NCBI GenBank assembly: GCA_021809435.1
Contig: JAKBAD010000011.1
Coordinates: forward strand, 1 to 59,065
Length of the DNA stretch: 59,065 nucleotides
Direction of reading: 5' to 3'
Source of the DNA: Pseudomonadota bacterium
Lineage (GTDB): Bacteria; Pseudomonadota; Alphaproteobacteria; Acetobacterales; Acetobacteraceae
Of this stretch, positions 1 to 7,637 are shown one piece after another; within the stretch, counting starts at the first letter, position 1, and each line of letters starts with the position of its first letter. A program made the translations under genes and the position numbers. The notes below the pieces were generated by a model that saw only the letters and a program-made list of their open reading frames with translations, was not told the origin of the DNA and searched no databases.

Positions 1-204
1 GGCCATCCGGTCGAGCGCACATTCAGCCGTCATCATCAAGCCCACGTGGTCAACTTCATCATTCCGCGCCTCGCGGTCGAGGCCGGCAAAGGCTTTTGCC
101 AGCTTGTCTTTCAAGCCAAAACAAAAATCCCGCCGGGCGATACGCGCAGCCTTGGCGTGGCCGTGCGCCAAATCAGCTTCACCGCACGAGACAACGGTGT
201 TTAG
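1..204 (+). CDS. C-terminal fragment of a glycan/glycosyltransferase-associated protein (5' end outside window)
   Basis: The frame is open from base 1 and ends at TAG 202-204, giving 67 residues. The readable part is a beta-rich tail with the segments FIIPRLAVEAGKG and GDTRSLGVAVRQISF. A closing stretch of the type P-x-x-G-D-x-R-x-LGVAVRQIxF is familiar to me from C-terminal domains of glycosyltransferase and sulfotransferase-like proteins in Acetobacteraceae, but the catalytic part is not in the window so no function can be fixed. The sulfotransferase at 45734 ends in a related-looking tail. The next gene starts 12 bases downstream, so the two may be co-transcribed. Confidence 0.55.
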   Translation, partial: GHPVERTFSRHHQAHVVNFIIPRLAVEAGKGFCQLVFQAKTKIPPGDTRSLGVAVRQISFTARDNGV

Positions 205-216
205 CGTCCCGGGCAT

Positions 217-1050
217 TTGCAAGTCATGACCCTCCAAAACGCCCGCATCGGCACACAAGCGCCGCTCTTCCGGCCCGGCGCCCTGTCCCTCGCGCCCCGC
301 TTCCCGGCGTGGCGTTTCCGGTCAAAGGCGGAGTTTGACGATTTTTGGCAACTCCACCAGTCAACTCTTGATAATCGCCACCTCCGCCAATTAGCCCTCG
401 CCACGCGCGACAAAACTTATGAGAGCCCCGGCACCTGCGCCGCCTGCCTCTGCCCCACCGGCTTTCACTCGGCGGTAAATGGCGAAAGCTTGAGTGATGG
501 CAGGCGCATGCCCAACTGGCGCGAGGAGCAGAAATGCGGCTGCCCGCACGGCCTGAACAACCGTCAGCGCGCGGTCCTGCACCTGGCCCAAGCCTGCGGG
601 CTCATGGGGTGGATGAAAACCCTCCTGCTTGGCGCTCCAGCAGACTTTACCCTTGCCTGGCAGGCCCGCGCGCCTGACGTCACGCAGCTTCGCCGCTTTC
701 ACTTCACCGGCGGCGCGGCGCACCTGGCGGTGGAAACCGCCTCCTGCCATTTCGCCATCTCGCAAGATGAGTTCCAAGACATCGAGCCCCTGCAGAGCGC
801 CCTGGCCGAACTCGCGCGGAGCCTGCTCCCCGGTGGACGGCTGATTTTCACCATCCCCTTCCACATCGATCTGGCCGCCTCCATCCTCGGCGCCGGCCCG
901 GCCATGCGCGCCTGCGCCAACCAACTCGGGTGGGATCTCTTGGACCAACTGAAAAACGCCGGCTTCTCAGATGCCGAGGCCCTGCTCTACTGGTCGGAGG
1001 AGCTGGGATACCTCGGCAACATGAATTTTTTGTTTTTGGCGATCAAGTAG
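217..1050 (+). CDS. SAM-dependent methyltransferase-like protein
   Basis: 277 residues from ATG 217 (a second in-frame ATG is at 226). The C-terminal half carries a late class I methyltransferase pattern: a segment ALAELARSLLPGGRLIFTIP resembling strand 5, then a terminal ELGYLGNMNFLFLAIK strand. The N-terminal half has several cysteines in pairs (CAACLCP, CGCPHG), which could bind a metal, as seen in methyltransferases that act on carrier-linked sugars. The glycine-rich SAM motif I is not obvious, so activity is uncertain. It lies in a surface-glycan region and could modify a polysaccharide sugar. The class assignment is an inference from fold-level similarity. Confidence 0.55.
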   Translation: MQVMTLQNARIGTQAPLFRPGALSLAPRFPAWRFRSKAEFDDFWQLHQSTLDNRHLRQLALATRDKTYESPGTCAACLCPTGFHSAVNGESLSDGRRMPNWREEQKCGCPHGLNNRQRAVLHLAQACGLMGWMKTLLLGAPADFTLAWQARAPDVTQLRRFHFTGGAAHLAVETASCHFAISQDEFQDIEPLQSALAELARSLLPGGRLIFTIPFHIDLAASILGAGPAMRACANQLGWDLLDQLKNAGFSDAEALLYWSEELGYLGNMNFLFLAIK

Positions 1051-1094
1051 GGACTTTGTGAAGAGGAAGAATTCTTATTATTCTGAATAACGAT

Positions 1095-1979
1095 ATGTTT
1101 CCTCTTGAAGTATTGAAAAGTGAGGATCACATGATGACATATGCCCATAAGATTGGCTACCTTGGTTCGTGTTTGTCGTCCATTCCGATCGCTACATTGG
1201 TCGATAATTACGGGTTTGAGGAGTGCTTCCGAGTTCATCATAACCGCAGCGATGCGTTCAGGAAGTACTATTGTGAGCGTTCAAGTAGAATGCTCAGTAG
1301 GGATTGGCTTGATAATTTTCTTGTTCCCAATGACGATGAAAATATTGCTCGGGACGCTGAGGAGTATCTGGACAATCAAATGCTGCCGCATATTGGATTT
1401 GGGGCAACGCTAAAAGGAATGCGTGGAAAAGGGGAAACCTTATTTGATATTCTAAGAAATAGCGTTCTTGATGTTATTTTGTTGGATAATTTCATGGATA
1501 TTGCCGCCAAATTGATGGTCAAAAAAAGTGATGCCGAGTTTGGAGGTAGCCCGCTATTTCTGAATCCACATTTTTATTCAAATCACGATGAAATAATTAG
1601 TGCATTCGAATTTACCGAATATCTGACCCCGCATGAATCAGCTTCTAACTGGAAGGTGATTTATCATTGGTTCAGGAGACTTCAGCCAAAAGCTAAGATC
1701 ATATTCATCTGTTTTCCATATGCAACTAGTCGTGATACAATGGAGCGTTTCAACCGCGCGAGAGATTTTTATATTGAATTCGAAAAAATCATGCGAGATG
1801 AAGATCTCGATATCATTCCGCCACTTGATGTCGAAGAAGAGTTCACCAACGGCCCCGGTGATTGGTACCATGTCAAGCCGTCTTTGTACCAAGCCCTGGC
1901 TGGCTACATATTTTTGCGTGTCGTCGCCAAATTCCCCAAAATGGGATCTGCCTATGTGCTAGAAACGGTAGGAGCTTAG
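1095..1979 (+). CDS. SGNH/GDSL-like hydrolase family protein, AT-rich gene
   Basis: 294 residues. An N-terminal YLGSCLSS block sits where SGNH hydrolases have their GDS nucleophile motif, and a C-terminal D-W-Y-H (GDWYHVKPS) fits the D-x-x-H catalytic block. Between them is a hydrophobic strand KIIFICFPYA. Such proteins often act as O-acyl esterases or acyltransferase partners in polysaccharide loci. The gene is visibly richer in A and T than the flanking genes, and codons such as ATT, AAA and GAT are common, so it was probably acquired. The start at 1095 is the first ATG; an alternative is ATG 1131. The assignment rests on motif order only. Confidence 0.5.
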   Translation: MFPLEVLKSEDHMMTYAHKIGYLGSCLSSIPIATLVDNYGFEECFRVHHNRSDAFRKYYCERSSRMLSRDWLDNFLVPNDDENIARDAEEYLDNQMLPHIGFGATLKGMRGKGETLFDILRNSVLDVILLDNFMDIAAKLMVKKSDAEFGGSPLFLNPHFYSNHDEIISAFEFTEYLTPHESASNWKVIYHWFRRLQPKAKIIFICFPYATSRDTMERFNRARDFYIEFEKIMRDEDLDIIPPLDVEEEFTNGPGDWYHVKPSLYQALAGYIFLRVVAKFPKMGSAYVLETVGA

Positions 1980-2088
1980 ACGAAAATGAAATGCTAAACC
2001 ATTGATTCTAGCAGAAGGAATTTTATCATGAGCACAGATCAGTGGGGCTGGGTTTGATCTGTTTGAACGGGCCAATATATTTTGTTTA

Positions 2089-2179
2089 GGGAGCCTCTGA
2101 TTAAATCCTAGAAGCTAAAATTAACTCATTGATATACATGGCTTAAGGCCGGTCAAAGAAAGCTTATTCAGAGTCTCCC
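2089..2179. repeat. MITE-like element with imperfect terminal inverted repeats
   Basis: The left end GGGAGCCTCTGATTAA (from 2089) is matched by the right end read on the other strand, GGGAGACTCTGAATAAGC (ending 2179). The 91-base interval has no coding capacity. TA occurs directly outside both ends (2087-2088 and 2180-2181), as for a TA target duplication, although a longer duplication is not visible. A partial second copy lies at 3698. The rest of the 1980-2348 intergenic stretch shows nothing else I can identify. Confidence 0.5.
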
Positions 2180-2348
2180 TAGGTACAAGTCCTGAGGTGT
2201 TGCACGTTCCGGAATCAATAGGGGGGAATTTTAGGCGGCTATGAGCAAATCCCCGCCAAATAACTTCAACGCAATTGCCGCTCCATTGTTTTTATGATAA
2301 AAATTTCGTCTGTGCTGCTAATGGCGCTTTCTTAGAGGGAAATATCCA

Positions 2349-3581
2349 ATGGATCTTCCGATCCAGCCGTTTGTATCGAAGCCAGATGCGGCATTGGAAT
2401 TAATTGGCCGTGCTGGGTTAAAGAATATCGACCCTTATGACCATGATTTATATAATATTCTGAAGAAAGTTTCCTGTTCGATCGCGCCCATTACGAATAA
2501 GGCGATCGAATCCGTGGATTGGAGCGCTGCATCTGGGGTGACAAAGCAGGTGCATGTTGCACCTGCTAACCAGATACTCCAACCTATTGATTACCGGAAT
2601 GGACGGCCGGATTGTTTTCCCTGGTTTCGTGGACGCTGGAACAGCCCAACGCCGGAATTTAATACCATACTCGTTACGAATGGCTATCTTCTTCTGCTGC
2701 CGGACGCCCCTATTGCCTTGTCTTCCTTGAGGCAGGTGATTGAGCCTTATGGTTCACGTTATCGTGGACTGTTGCACTATTATGATGCCGACGCATCAAA
2801 GATACTCGACGATGCCATAACGATAAACGGAACCGTCTTTAATATCATCGACGATGTCTGGGACTTAAATTTTTGTCATTGGATCTGCGATTGGTTGCCG
2901 AGACTGGCATTTCTGGGTAGTTCTGGTTTTGACAAAGACATGTATGTCGCCACATCGCCATTAACAACTAAATTTCAGATGGAAAGTCTGATGGCGGCGG
3001 GTTTTTCGCATGACCGTATCGTGCAGATGAAGCCTCGCACCGCAATTAAGGCTAAGAGGCTGATTGTTCCTTCGGACCTTGGGCAAATTCAGCATCCCGC
3101 CTATAAGGGTTCCCCTTGGGCGCTGAATTATCTGCGTGGGTCGATCGTAGCAAATCTGGCGCCACGGAAATTTGATGATTTGCCTAAGAAACTCTATGTT
3201 TCGCGGGGGGATGCTGACGGTAGGCGAATCTTGAACGAAGGGGAGCTGATGCAACGGCTCGAGAGGTTTGGCTTCAAATCTGTCTCATTGGTCGGGCGCA
3301 GCCTGGGTGAACAAGTGGCTTTGTTTAGTCGCGCGGATAATATCGTGAGCCTGCACGGTGCGGCCTTAAGTAATCTTGTTTTTGCACGACGGGATGTGCA
3401 CGTTGTAGAAATTTTTCCTCAGACTTACGGCACTCCCGCCTTTGCGGTTATCGCTACGGCCGCTGCCTTGAACTACGCGACATATATTAGTAGACATGTT
3501 CAAAGCGGCTCCAGAAGCCAGTTGGATGATATCATCTTGGATGTCGATGAATTCATTGAGAATTGCGCTGCTTATCTTTAA
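2349..3581 (+). CDS. Glycosyltransferase family 61 protein
   Basis: 410 residues. The C-terminal half has the GT61 (DUF563) signature in order: LYVSRGDADGRRILNE, then a block ending in SLGEQVALFSRADNIVSLHG, then AALSNLVFA. Mid-protein NFCHWICDWLPRL is the family's conserved N-F-x-H-W block. These enzymes add sugars such as xylose or GlcNAc in the cytoplasm or at the membrane, here probably to a surface glycan. GC content is intermediate between the preceding AT-rich gene and the rest of the window. It stands alone between two copies of the small repeat (2089 and 3698), so the gene may have moved or recombined with them. The family call is firm; the substrate is unknown. Confidence 0.85.
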   Translation: MDLPIQPFVSKPDAALELIGRAGLKNIDPYDHDLYNILKKVSCSIAPITNKAIESVDWSAASGVTKQVHVAPANQILQPIDYRNGRPDCFPWFRGRWNSPTPEFNTILVTNGYLLLLPDAPIALSSLRQVIEPYGSRYRGLLHYYDADASKILDDAITINGTVFNIIDDVWDLNFCHWICDWLPRLAFLGSSGFDKDMYVATSPLTTKFQMESLMAAGFSHDRIVQMKPRTAIKAKRLIVPSDLGQIQHPAYKGSPWALNYLRGSIVANLAPRKFDDLPKKLYVSRGDADGRRILNEGELMQRLERFGFKSVSLVGRSLGEQVALFSRADNIVSLHGAALSNLVFARRDVHVVEIFPQTYGTPAFAVIATAAALNYATYISRHVQSGSRSQLDDIILDVDEFIENCAAYL

Positions 3582-3697
3582 TAGCCACGATAAATGCCAA
3601 GGAAAACCTGTATAATTAGCGTTTTTCTGTTTTTAATAGATAAATGTGCCGTTTTGCGGAGATGAAACTTGGCTTCCTGGCGTAGAAAAGGATCTTA

Positions 3698-3751
3698 GAG
3701 TGCCTCTGACTAAGTCCGAGAAGCTAAAATTAACCTAAGGTTGGGCCGGTC
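3698..3751. repeat. Truncated second copy of the small inverted-repeat element
   Basis: The stretch TGCCTCTGACTAAGTCC (from 3701) followed by GAAGCTAAAATTAAC matches 2092-2125 with few mismatches. After an 11-base gap it matches again at CTAAGG..GGCCGGTC. The right terminal repeat present in the first copy is missing, and the copy runs into a poly-C tract. The remainder of 3582-3697 shows nothing recognisable. Confidence 0.55.
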
Positions 3752-3752
3752 G

Positions 3753-3763
3753 CCCCCCCCCCC
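3753..3763. repeat. Homopolymeric C tract (11 C)
   Basis: Eleven consecutive C residues at the broken end of the repeat copy, followed by two further C runs (3777-3793). It is upstream of the riboswitch and outside any gene. Tracts of this length are prone to slippage, so the count may also vary by sequencing error. Confidence 0.6.
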
Positions 3764-3819
3764 ACCTTTCCCATTGCCAAACCTTTCCCCCCCGCGTTAA
3801 GCTGCCCCTTATCCTCATC

Positions 3820-3999
3820 AGACGCAGGAGAGAGCGGGTGGAAACCCCGCCGCCGAAGGCGCAACCGGCCCCCGGAACCGCTCAGGCAAAAGGGCTGCGA
3901 ACGGGTTACAGGATACTCTGGAAAGCCGGCTGAAACGCCGCACCGACGGGGTCAAGAGCATGAAAATGCTCGAATCTCTCAGGTCCAAAGACAGAGGGG
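3820..3999 (+). promoter_or_regulatory. Tandem glycine riboswitch (gcvT-type), two aptamers
   Basis: Aptamer 1 (about 3824-3895) has GCAGGAGAGAGCGGG, the core CCGAAGGCGCAA, then GCTCAGGCAAAAGGGC. Aptamer 2 (about 3914-3998) has ACTCTGG at its start, CACCGACGGGGTCAA in the core, a GAGCATGAAAATGCTC hairpin, and the closing TCTCTCAGGTCCAAAGACAG. These are the conserved blocks of the glycine riboswitch family, and the short linker between aptamers is typical of the cooperative form. It lies 130 bases before the amidohydrolase gene, on the same strand, and so should control the 4129-9032 operon by glycine. Such riboswitches normally precede gcv or glycine transport genes. Confidence 0.93.
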
Positions 4000-4000
4000 G

Positions 4001-4037
4001 GTCAGGTCCGCCGGCTGTTACAGGCCGGCAAACTGAC
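4001..4037 (+). promoter_or_regulatory. Hairpin directly after the riboswitch, candidate expression platform
   Basis: Nested inverted repeats: GTCAG 4001-4005 with CTGAC 4033-4037, and inside them GCCGGC 4010-4015 with GCCGGC 4024-4029. No U-run follows, so it is not a classic intrinsic terminator. It could compete with aptamer 2 or shape the leader. The role is inferred from position only. Confidence 0.4.
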
Positions 4038-4128
4038 GAATGGGGGGGGTATTTGAACATCATCATCCAGGCCCAGCGCCGCCGCGCCGCCCTCATGCCC
4101 GTTCCCCCGGCCTGAAGGAGCAAGCCCG

Positions 4129-4884
4129 ATGCCCGACCTCTACGCCCCGCTCATCGAGCGCACCACCCACCCGGCCAAGCCGCCCGTGCTGCTGGTGTGC
4201 GAGCATGCCAGCAACCACATCCCGCCCGCGTTCGCCAATCTCGGCCTGCCCCAGTCAACCCTCCAAACCCACATCGCCTGGGACCCAGGCGCCCAGGGTG
4301 TCGCCCGCGCGCTCCGCGCCGCCCTCAACGCCGATCTGGTGGCCAGCACCGTCTCGCGCCTGCTCTACGACTGCAACCGCCCCCCCGAATCCCCGGGCGC
4401 CATGCCCGAAACCTCCGAAATCTACGAAATCCCCGGCAACAAGGCGCTCACCGCCGCCCAGCGCGCCGCCCGCACGGCCGCCATCTACACCCCCTTCCGC
4501 GCCGCCCTGGCCGCATTGATGGACCAGCACCCAACTGGCATCATGGTCACCGTGCACAGCTTCACCCCCATCTATCACGGCCAGCCACGCCGCTGCGAAA
4601 TCGGCGTCCTGCACGACACCGACACCCGCCTCGCCGATGCCCTGCTCGCCCAGCCCCCGGCCGAATTCCCCCACAAGCTGGAGCGCAACGTCCCCTACAG
4701 CGCCTCCGACGGCGTCACCCACACCCTCAAAACCACCGCGGTGGCGCGCGGCTGGCCCAACGTCATGCTCGAGATCCGCAACGACCTCATCGCCACCGCC
4801 CCCCAGCAGCACACCATGGCGCTCGCCCTGGCGCAGCTGCTCACCAAAGCCATCAAGACCCTGAAAGAGGCTGGAAATGTCTGA
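4129..4884 (+). CDS. N-formylglutamate amidohydrolase family protein
   Basis: 251 residues, near the usual family length. LLVCEHASNHIP near residues 22-33 is the conserved metal-binding block, followed by a TVHSFTPIY block around residue 140 that also carries a metal-ligand histidine, and MLEIRNDLI near 210. The family hydrolyses N-formyl-L-glutamate to formate and glutamate in histidine breakdown, but no hut genes are nearby. Here it is first in a glycine-riboswitch operon and its stop overlaps the next start by 8 bases, so its true substrate may be another N-acyl or gamma-glutamyl amide. A good ribosome site AAGGAG lies 11 bases before the ATG. Confidence 0.85.
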   Translation: MPDLYAPLIERTTHPAKPPVLLVCEHASNHIPPAFANLGLPQSTLQTHIAWDPGAQGVARALRAALNADLVASTVSRLLYDCNRPPESPGAMPETSEIYEIPGNKALTAAQRAARTAAIYTPFRAALAALMDQHPTGIMVTVHSFTPIYHGQPRRCEIGVLHDTDTRLADALLAQPPAEFPHKLERNVPYSASDGVTHTLKTTAVARGWPNVMLEIRNDLIATAPQQHTMALALAQLLTKAIKTLKEAGNV

Positions 4885-6241
4885 CGAACTGCTCAAAACC
4901 ATCACCGCCAAAGTCGAATCCGGCGAGATCGACACCATCCTGGTCTGCCTCGTCGACATGCAAGGCCGCCTGATGGGCAAGCGCTTCCACGCGCATAATT
5001 TCATCAAGCACGCGGTCCACGAAACCCATTGCTGCAACTACCTGCTGGCCACAGACCTCGAAATGTCCACCCCCGGCGGCTACCGCTCCAGCTCATGGGA
5101 GAACGGCTATGGCGACTACACCATGCACCCCGATCTCTCGACCTTCCGCCTCATGCCCTGGCTCGAAGGCACCGCCATGGTGCTCTGCGATCTGGTCGAT
5201 CACCACACCCACGCCCCCGTGCCCCATTCGCCCCGCCAAATCCTCAAGCGCCAGGTCGAGCGCCTGCACGCCCTTGGCGGCTATGAGGCGATGATGGCCA
5301 CCGAGCTGGAGTTTTTCCTGTTCGAAGGCAGTGTCGATGAAAACCGCAAGCGCGGCTTCCAAAACATCACCCCCCTCGGCGGCTTTTCCCAGGATTACCA
5401 CATCTTCCAAACCACCAAGGAAGAAGGGGTCATGCGCAAGCTCCGCAACGCCCTCTATGCCGCCGGCATCGAGGTCGAGTGCACCAAGGGCGAAGCCGAA
5501 ATGGGGCAGGAGGAGCTAAACCTCCGCTACGGCCCGGCACTGTTATGCGCCGAGCAGCACACCATCGCCAAGCACGCCACCAAGGAAATCGCCTGGCAGC
5601 AGGGGGTGAGCGCCACCTTCCTGCCCAAATGGCGCGCCGACAAGGTGGGCTCGTCGAGCCACATCCATTGCTCCTTGTTCAAAGACGGCGCCAACGCCTT
5701 CCACGATCCCGCCCGCCCCCTGGCCAAATCCGCGCTGATGGATCATTTCGTGGCCGGGCTACTCCATTACGCCCCCGAATATACCTGTTTTCTGGCGCCC
5801 TACGTCAACAGCTACAAGCGTTTCCGCAAAGGCACATTCGCCCCCACCAAGGTCGCCTGGTCGGTCGATAACCGTACCGCGGGCTTCCGCCTGTGCGGCG
5901 CCGAGTCAAAGGGCGTGCGCATCGAGTGCCGCATCGCCGGCTCGGACGTAAACCCCTACCTCGCCCAGGCCGCGCTGCTGGCGGCGGGCATCAAGGGCAT
6001 CGAAAAACAGCTCGCCCTGCCGCCCGAGGCGCAAGGCGATCTCTACGAGCAGAAACATATCAACGAAATCCCCCGCACGCTGCGCGCCGCCACCGAAACG
6101 CTCCGCCGCTCCGAGGTGCTGCGCGAGGCCATGGGCGATGACGTGATCGATCATTACGTCCGCGCCGCCGAAGTCGAGCAGGAAGAGTTTGACGCCGCCG
6201 TGACGGATTGGGAAATCAAGCGTGGTTTTGAAAGGTGCTGA
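4877..6241 (+). CDS. Glutamine-synthetase-family ligase (probable gamma-glutamyl amine ligase)
   Basis: 454 residues. The N-terminal beta-grasp domain (about 1-110) precedes the catalytic domain. Visible metal and ATP residues: ATELEFF (E143, E145), KGEAEMGQEE (E206-E213), SSHIHCS (H262, H264), and NSYKRFRKG with the NRTAGFR block near 332. It lacks the adenylylation-loop style of type I nitrogen-assimilating GlnA and resembles GS-like enzymes such as PuuA or GlnA4 that join glutamate to amines. It overlaps the amidohydrolase and is followed by an aldehyde dehydrogenase, which is the order of gamma-glutamylated amine breakdown. The substrate is not determinable here. Confidence 0.85.
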   Translation: MSDELLKTITAKVESGEIDTILVCLVDMQGRLMGKRFHAHNFIKHAVHETHCCNYLLATDLEMSTPGGYRSSSWENGYGDYTMHPDLSTFRLMPWLEGTAMVLCDLVDHHTHAPVPHSPRQILKRQVERLHALGGYEAMMATELEFFLFEGSVDENRKRGFQNITPLGGFSQDYHIFQTTKEEGVMRKLRNALYAAGIEVECTKGEAEMGQEELNLRYGPALLCAEQHTIAKHATKEIAWQQGVSATFLPKWRADKVGSSSHIHCSLFKDGANAFHDPARPLAKSALMDHFVAGLLHYAPEYTCFLAPYVNSYKRFRKGTFAPTKVAWSVDNRTAGFRLCGAESKGVRIECRIAGSDVNPYLAQAALLAAGIKGIEKQLALPPEAQGDLYEQKHINEIPRTLRAATETLRRSEVLREAMGDDVIDHYVRAAEVEQEEFDAAVTDWEIKRGFERC

Positions 6242-6242
6242 C

Positions 6243-7619
6243 ATGAAAGAACTGACCTGTATCTCCCCCATCGATGGCGCGGTGGTGGCCAAACGCCAAT
6301 CCGCCACGCCCGAGGCCGCCATCGCCAAGGTGGCCGCCATGCGCAAGGCGCAAAAAGCCTGGGCCGCCCGCCCGCTGGCCGAGCGCGTCGCCCTGGTGCG
6401 CAAAGCCACCGAAATCATCGGCGGCCAGACCGAGCGCATGGCCCGCGAGCTGGCGCTGCAAATGGGCCGGCCCATCCGTTACGGCGGCGAGTTCCGCGGC
6501 TTCAACGAGCGCGTCTCCTATATGTGCGACATCGCCGAAGCCTCGCTCAAGCCCATGGTCATCGAAGACAGCCCGACCGCGCTCCGCCAGATCGCGCGTG
6601 AGCCGCTGGGCGTGGTGCTGGTCATCGCCCCCTGGAACTACCCCTACATGACCGCCGTCAACACCATCGCCCCGGCGCTGGTCGCGGGCAATGTCGTGCT
6701 GCTCAAACATTCCGAGCAAACCCTGATGGTCGGCGAGCACATGGCCGAAGCCTTCCACGCCGCGGGCATCCCGGCCGATGTGTTCGACAACATCTTCCTC
6801 GACCATGCCGGCTCCGCCGCGCTCATCTCCGGGCGCCATGTCAATTTCGTCAATTTCACCGGCTCGGTGAAGGGCGGCGCCGCCATCGAGCAGGCGGCGG
6901 CTGGCACCTTCATCAACGTCGCCACCGAGCTCGGCGGCAAAGACCCCGCCTATATCCGCCACGATGCCAATCTCGACGCGGCGGTGGATGGCGCCATGGA
7001 TGGCGCCATGTTCAATGCCGGCCAGTGCTGCTGCGGCATCGAGCGCATCTATGTCCATGAGAGCCTCTACGACGCCTTCGTCGAAAAAGCCGTCGCCTGG
7101 GTCAAGGCCCTCAAGCTCGGCAACCCGCTCGATCAAGACACCACCATCGGCCCCATGGCCAATATCCGCTTCGCCCGCACGGTGCGCGAGCATATTGCCG
7201 AGGCCGTGGCCCAGGGCGCCATCGCCCACATCCCCACCATGCCGGCCGATGACGGCGGCGCCTATGTCACGCCGCAAATCCTCACCAACGTCACCCACGC
7301 CATGAAAGTGATGCGCGAGGAAACCTTCGGCCCCGTGGTCGGCATCATGAAGGTCAAGGATGACGAGGAAGCCATCGCGCTGATGAATGACAGCGATTTC
7401 GGCCTCACCGCCTCCCTCTGGACCGAAGACACCAAAGCCGCCGAGGCCATCGGCGCCCGGCTCGAAACCGGCACGGTCTTCCAAAACCGCTGCGACTACC
7501 TCGACCCCGCCTTGTGCTGGACCGGCTGCAAAGACACGGGCCGCGGCGCCGGCCTCTCGGTGCTCGGCTATCTGGCGCTCACCCGGCCCAAATCCTACCA
7601 CCTCAAGCGCCAGCTCTAA
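6243..7619 (+). CDS. NAD(P)-dependent aldehyde dehydrogenase
   Basis: 458 residues from ATG 6243, chosen because it directly follows the ligase stop (6241) and begins MKELTCISPIDG; an upstream in-frame start at 6222 would overlap the ligase. The cofactor domain has APWNYPY (130-135) and FTGSVKGG (205-212), the general base is in ATELGGKD (E229), and the nucleophile is C263 in FNAGQCCCG. Three cysteines in a row there are slightly unusual. By context it would oxidise an aldehyde made from the ligated amine to the acid, supplying a substrate for the amidohydrolase. The family is certain; the substrate is inferred. Confidence 0.92.
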   Translation: MKELTCISPIDGAVVAKRQSATPEAAIAKVAAMRKAQKAWAARPLAERVALVRKATEIIGGQTERMARELALQMGRPIRYGGEFRGFNERVSYMCDIAEASLKPMVIEDSPTALRQIAREPLGVVLVIAPWNYPYMTAVNTIAPALVAGNVVLLKHSEQTLMVGEHMAEAFHAAGIPADVFDNIFLDHAGSAALISGRHVNFVNFTGSVKGGAAIEQAAAGTFINVATELGGKDPAYIRHDANLDAAVDGAMDGAMFNAGQCCCGIERIYVHESLYDAFVEKAVAWVKALKLGNPLDQDTTIGPMANIRFARTVREHIAEAVAQGAIAHIPTMPADDGGAYVTPQILTNVTHAMKVMREETFGPVVGIMKVKDDEEAIALMNDSDFGLTASLWTEDTKAAEAIGARLETGTVFQNRCDYLDPALCWTGCKDTGRGAGLSVLGYLALTRPKSYHLKRQL

Positions 7620-7637
7620 GCGCCCGGCGGCATCGGT

